Below are positions 6,704 through 9,310 of a stretch of DNA of 9,310 nt, piece by piece. Source of the DNA: an uncultured Collinsella sp. (GTDB lineage Bacteria; Actinomycetota; Coriobacteriia; Coriobacteriales; Coriobacteriaceae); NCBI GenBank assembly GCA_900545995.1, contig URBM01000078.1:1-9310 (forward strand). Reading direction: 5' to 3'. The position numbers and the translations under genes are program-made. Under the pieces are notes generated by a model. The model saw nothing but the letters and a program-made list of their open reading frames with translations, was not told the origin of the DNA and did no database searches. Each line of letters starts with the position of its first letter. The first letter of the stretch is position 1.

Positions 6704-7073
6704 CTATCTTCTGCTCGCAGGCGTGGATGAGGTCGTCGTAGTGGGCAATCTTGTAATTGAGGCGATCGAGACCGGCCTGCATTTCGGCAATGCGCTCGGT
6801 GACCTGGTCGCGCTGTTCTTCGAGAATGGCTCTGCGCGCCGCCATGGTTTCGTCACCCTGTTCCAAGAGCTGCATATATTCGATGAGCGCTTCGATTGAG
6901 ACGCTTGCACCGCGCATACACTTGACGAACTTGATGCGCGCGCAGTCTTGTTCATCGTAGTCGCGAACGCCATTTTCGTTGCGGTGTACACGAGGCAGCA
7001 AGCCAATGCGCTCGTAATAGCGCAGGGTGTCGGCCGAAATGCCGTACTCTTTGGAAACCTCGGCAATCCTCAT
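6696..7073 (-). CDS. MerR family transcriptional regulator (AdhR/NmlR-like)
   Basis: A 125-residue cytoplasmic DNA-binding dimer. The N-terminal winged helix-turn-helix is MRIAEVSKEYGISADTLRYYERIGLL (1-26), followed by the wing region NGVRDYDEQD (34-43). The dimerisation coiled coil runs from about 77 to 113 (ARRAILEEQRDQVTERIAEM). Residues 49-66 (FVKCMRGASVSIEALIEY) closely match my memory of Bacillus AdhR, including Cys52, the single cysteine that senses aldehydes or electrophiles in AdhR/NmlR. The C-terminal metal-binding cysteine pair of CueR/ZntR is absent; the other cysteines are C44 and C119. ATG 7073 has AAGGAG seven bases upstream. No adhA or other dehydrogenase target is adjacent. 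The only same-strand neighbour downstream is the small gene at 6276-6596. The MerR call is secure; the inducer is inferred. Confidence 0.93.
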   Translation of the reverse strand: MRIAEVSKEYGISADTLRYYERIGLLPRVHRNENGVRDYDEQDCARIKFVKCMRGASVSIEALIEYMQLLEQGDETMAARRAILEEQRDQVTERIAEMQAGLDRLNYKIAHYDDLIHACEQKIAK

Positions 7074-7098
7074 GAGGCAACTCCTTCGATGTCTTTTC

Positions 7099-7165
7099 AG
7101 TTGCGGTGATATAGTTCCTAGATTCGGTCATTTGGGCCTTAAATAGGAACTATATCACCGCAACT
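7099..7165. repeat. Perfect 22-bp inverted repeat upstream of merR
   Basis: The arm 7099-7120 (starting AGTTGCGGTGATATAG) is the exact reverse complement of 7144-7165 (TAGGAACTATATCACCGCAA plus CT), with a 23-base loop (7121-7143). It lies 26 bp before the merR start and 46 bp downstream of the XRE gene's stop. There is no T-run on either side, so it is not a standard intrinsic terminator. It could be a dispersed palindromic element, a hairpin in the merR leader, or a long operator. No target-site duplication was seen. Confidence 0.85.
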
Positions 7166-7211
7166 TAGGGGGAGGGTCGTCGGCTGGGGCTTGCCGGCGG
7201 GACGGGGCAAA

Positions 7212-8132
7212 CTAGGCTTGCTTGCGGTGCTTCCATTGTTTTCGGCACCAGTGCATGAGTGCTCCTACGACGGGGATGGTGATGAGGATTACCCAGGCGG
7301 GATGGGGCTGTCCCAGGCAGAGCCACATGTAGAGGAACCAGGCAATAGCAGCCGCCGGGTAGACACTGCCAATGAGTATAGACAGGCGGCGTCGGTCGAT
7401 AAAGTCGCCAATGGCGTAGTAGATGGGAATCAAAAAGACGAGGAAGAGTCCCATGCCCCATGTGCCGTAGACAATGCCGAGCGCCAGATAGGCGAGGGCG
7501 ACAAGCGTGGGGAAGGGAAACTTGTTCCACGCACGTCCGAGCTTGGTGTGGAAGTGCTTGCCATGATGGTCGAGCTTGTCGTGCGCCTCCTTCCAATTGG
7601 AAAACGTCTCGCCGTCGATAGTGACGGTGCCGTCGGCATTGGTGTGCACGCTATGCCCGTCGTCCTCAAGCGTATCAACATGCACGCCGCCTGGCCCCAC
7701 ATGGACCTCTTCGCCCTTGCGGTCGTTGGTTACGTGGATGCCATTCCAGCCAACGTGAACCTCCTCACCTTTATCGGGATCAATAACGTGGATACCGTGC
7801 GCAAGGGAAATGTCGACGAGTGGCTTGTCGCTGCGACTGGTGTTGTCGGCAGAATCCTCATCCTCTTCGGCCTCATCCGACGCCTCGGCTCCGGCATCGC
7901 TGTCCTCAGAGCAGTCAGCGTCATCTACTGCCTCCCCATATAGCAGCTCGTCCAACGACACGCCATACAGCGCGGCGAGCGCAATGAGGTTATCGGTATC
8001 GGGTGAGGACTCGCTGCGCTCCCATTTACTAACAGCCTGGCGGCTTACGCCCAGCTGGGCAGCAAGCGCCTCCTGAGAAAGCCCGGCAGCCTTGCGGCGG
8101 TCAACGAGCCGCTGTGCCATTGCAAGATCCAT
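7212..8132 (-). CDS. Membrane-anchored XRE-family regulator with His-rich repeats
   Basis: 306 residues. An XRE/Cro helix-turn-helix (about residues 6-61: LVDRRKAAGLSQEALAAQLG, VSRQAVSKWERSESSPD, LYGVSLDELL) is followed by a highly acidic linker (68-98). Three tandem ~18-residue units come next: GIHVIDPDKGEEVHVGWN (113-130), GIHVTNDRKGEEVHVGPG (131-148) and a diverged GVHVDTLEDDGHSVHTNADG (149-168). A His-rich helix (180-196, including DHHGKHFH) precedes four predicted TM helices (about 206-224, 225-241, 251-273, 279-294) and a short basic cytoplasmic tail. The start MDLAMAQ at 8132 is set by AAAGGA five to ten bases upstream; a longer frame from 8204 lacks one. Membrane-tethered XRE proteins are common in Gram-positives and usually respond to envelope or membrane state. 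Here the repeats would face the cytoplasm unless the topology is unusual. Target genes are not evident; autoregulation is possible. Confidence 0.88.
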   Translation of the reverse strand: MDLAMAQRLVDRRKAAGLSQEALAAQLGVSRQAVSKWERSESSPDTDNLIALAALYGVSLDELLYGEAVDDADCSEDSDAGAEASDEAEEDEDSADNTSRSDKPLVDISLAHGIHVIDPDKGEEVHVGWNGIHVTNDRKGEEVHVGPGGVHVDTLEDDGHSVHTNADGTVTIDGETFSNWKEAHDKLDHHGKHFHTKLGRAWNKFPFPTLVALAYLALGIVYGTWGMGLFLVFLIPIYYAIGDFIDRRRLSILIGSVYPAAAIAWFLYMWLCLGQPHPAWVILITIPVVGALMHWCRKQWKHRKQA

Positions 8133-8381
8133 AGCAGTTCCTTTCGTTTGATGGTCGAATCGAATGAGCCGAGTATGCTGAGAACAACCGGTAGCGACCA
8201 CCATTTCTAGTTAGAATCTGCTCCAACCCTACCGCAACTACCAGTAGCAACCCCCAACGGCCAGCCATTTCATGACAAATGTCAGTGCAAGCAACAGCCA
8301 AGAGCCCCCATCATTCCAAATCCTCCAGACCAGGCACCCGCAGCAAGAAGACGAATAGCCTCGGCCTCCCCAGTTACCGCA
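8133..8381. other. Intergenic leader of the XRE gene
   Basis: No gene is supported in this stretch. The XRE ribosome binding site (AAAGGA on the minus strand) is within its first 15 bases. A 5-2-5 inverted repeat TTCTA-GT-TAGAA lies at 8205-8216, 73 bp before the start codon, and is a candidate operator. No convincing -35/-10 pair was found; CATACT on the minus strand near 8178-8173 is the nearest -10-like hexamer. Bases 8220-8381 hold nothing recognisable. Confidence 0.4.
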
Positions 8382-8502
8382 GGAGGCCCCAGGGCTTACC
8401 TCCCAAATCTTTCCGCAGGACGGAAGGACCCCGCCGCGCAAAGCGCGCAGCGGGGTTCTGACATGTCCGAGGACGATTTGGGAGGTAAGCCCTGGGGTCT
8501 CC
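8382..8502. repeat. 121-bp nested inverted repeat after pfk
   Basis: The outer arms 8382-8409 and 8475-8502 are 28 bp each with one mismatch; 8387-8409 and 8475-8497 are perfectly complementary over 23 bp (CCCCAGGGCTTACCTC... against ...GAGGTAAGCCCTGGGG). The 65-base interior holds two more hairpins: TTCCG-CAGGA-CGGAA (8411-8425) and CCCCGC..GCGC-AAA-GCGC..GCGGGG (about 8429-8455), plus GTCC-GA-GGAC (8465-8474). It starts 24 bases after the pfk stop on the minus strand, so it may end that transcript, but there is no U-rich tail. It may be a folded intergenic repeat element or a structured RNA. Confidence 0.85.
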
Positions 8503-8525
8503 GATGAGAGCAGTTTCGGCCGAGG

Positions 8526-9310
8526 CTATTCGTCGCCGAAGCTGATGCCCAACGCCTTGGCCTCGCGTACCAGGTCGCTCTGGGGATCGACATACTTGAG
8601 CTTGCCGGCGACATCCTCGAGCGGCATGTGGCACATCTTGCCATCGCGCAGGGCAATCATGTAGCCAAACTCGCCGCGCAGGCAGCCGAGCGCCGCCTCG
8701 ACGCCGCACTGGGTCGCAAAGATGCGGTCCTGGGCGTCGGGCTGACCGCCGCGCTGCGTGTGGCCGGGGATGGCGACGCGGGTCTCGCGACCGGTCTTGG
8801 CCTCGATCTCCTTGGCGATGTCGTACACGATTGACGGGCTCGTGCGCTCGGCGAGCTTCTTCTTGTACTCCTTCTTGGACAGCGCTGCGTCTTCCTTGGA
8901 GATGGCGCCCTCGGCGACGGCCACGATAGTAAAGCGGCTGCCGGTCTCCATGCGATGCTCGATGGTCTTGATGACGTTATCCATGTCGTAGGGGATCTCG
9001 GGAATCAAGATGACATCCGCGCCGCCCGCGACGCCGGCATACAGCGGGATCCAGCCAACCTTGTGGCCCATGATCTCGATAACGAACACGCGCCCATGGC
9101 TCGAAGCGGTGGTGTGGATGTCGTCGATGCACTTGGTAGCGACGTCGATGGCGCTCGTAAAACCAAACGTCAGCTCGGTGCCCCAGGTGTCGTTATCGAT
9201 GGTCTTGGGCAGGGCGATAACGTTGAGGCCTTCTTCGCGCAGACGGTTGGCGGTCTTGGTGGAGCCGTTGCCGCCCAGCATAAACAGGCAGTCGAGCTGC
9301 AGCTTATGAT
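8526..9310 (-). CDS. 6-phosphofructokinase, C-terminal part (runs off the window)
   Basis: About 260 residues of a PfkA-superfamily enzyme (fructose-6-phosphate to fructose-1,6-bisphosphate, glycolysis, cytoplasm); the start lies beyond 9310. Visible motifs in order are LGGNGS (nucleotide/phosphate loop, about 9278-9261), PKTIDND with the catalytic Asp (9209-9189), the ASSHGRVFVIEIMGHKVGW substrate-binding block, LIPEIPYDM, and IPGHTQRGGQPDAQDR (fructose-6-phosphate site). Gly follows the Asn of GGNGS (position 104 in E. coli numbering), as in ATP-dependent enzymes. Lys precedes TIDND (position 124), as in PPi-dependent ones. This combination occurs in actinobacterial and clostridial PFK groups, so the phosphate donor cannot be settled from sequence alone. 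The stop TAG is at 8528-8526. ATG 9281 is internal, since the homologous frame continues upstream of it (HKLQLDCLF). Confidence 0.95.
   Translation of the reverse strand, partial: HKLQLDCLFMLGGNGSTKTANRLREEGLNVIALPKTIDNDTWGTELTFGFTSAIDVATKCIDDIHTTASSHGRVFVIEIMGHKVGWIPLYAGVAGGADVILIPEIPYDMDNVIKTIEHRMETGSRFTIVAVAEGAISKEDAALSKKEYKKKLAERTSPSIVYDIAKEIEAKTGRETRVAIPGHTQRGGQPDAQDRIFATQCGVEAALGCLRGEFGYMIALRDGKMCHMPLEDVAGKLKYVDPQSDLVREAKALGISFGDE

Noticed and set aside
7191..7943. 250-codon open frame on the plus strand over the XRE gene
   Set aside because: Antisense to a gene with a clear helix-turn-helix, residue repeats and membrane helices; no ribosome binding site or family resemblance.

Overview
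The window looks like part of a draft contig from a high-GC gut actinobacterium, most likely a Collinsella-type member of the Coriobacteriia. That is an inference from codon bias, gene types and the style of the intergenic repeats; there is no rRNA or other phylogenetic marker here. The first 34 bases are not genomic: they match the Illumina Nextera read-2 transposase adapter, so the left edge is an untrimmed contig end.

Layout. (1) 240-818 (+): an Ogt-type O6-alkylguanine-DNA alkyltransferase. (2) 841-997: a 62-bp-period array of inverted GGGAC-N4-TTTCCG arms. (3) 1025-1599 (-): two broken genes joined head to tail, the C-terminal end of a ClC chloride channel-like gene and the N-terminal third of an Abi_2 (AbiD/AbiF) abortive-infection gene. 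(4) 1771-2409 (-): a GyrI-like ligand-binding protein with a LexA-type palindrome over its likely promoter. (5) 2681-6153 (+): a two-gene MacB/FtsX-type ABC transporter operon with an intrinsic terminator. (6) 6276-6596 (-): a small soluble conserved protein lying between two direct copies of an ~89-bp double-hairpin repeat. (7) 6696-7073 (-): a MerR regulator of the AdhR/NmlR type with Cys52. (8) 7212-8132 (-): a membrane-anchored XRE regulator with a His-rich 18-residue repeat. (9) 8526-9310 (-): the C-terminal ~260 residues of a 6-phosphofructokinase, running off the right edge.

How it fits together. This is chromosomal housekeeping and stress or transport material in several small transcription units, not one coherent island. 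The ATPase and permease form one exporter or lipoprotein-mover type unit. merR and the small downstream gene may be cotranscribed on the minus strand. The GyrI-like gene may belong to the SOS regulon.

The striking layer is intergenic: at least four kinds of structured repeat occupy most gaps. They are the GGGAC/TTTCCG array, three copies of a GGGACAGG-loop hairpin (two inside the longer composite), a perfect 22-bp inverted repeat before merR, and a 121-bp nested inverted repeat after pfk. No tRNA, rRNA, CRISPR array, integrase or transposase gene was seen. I found no intact new defence system; the only defence-type gene (Abi_2) is truncated.
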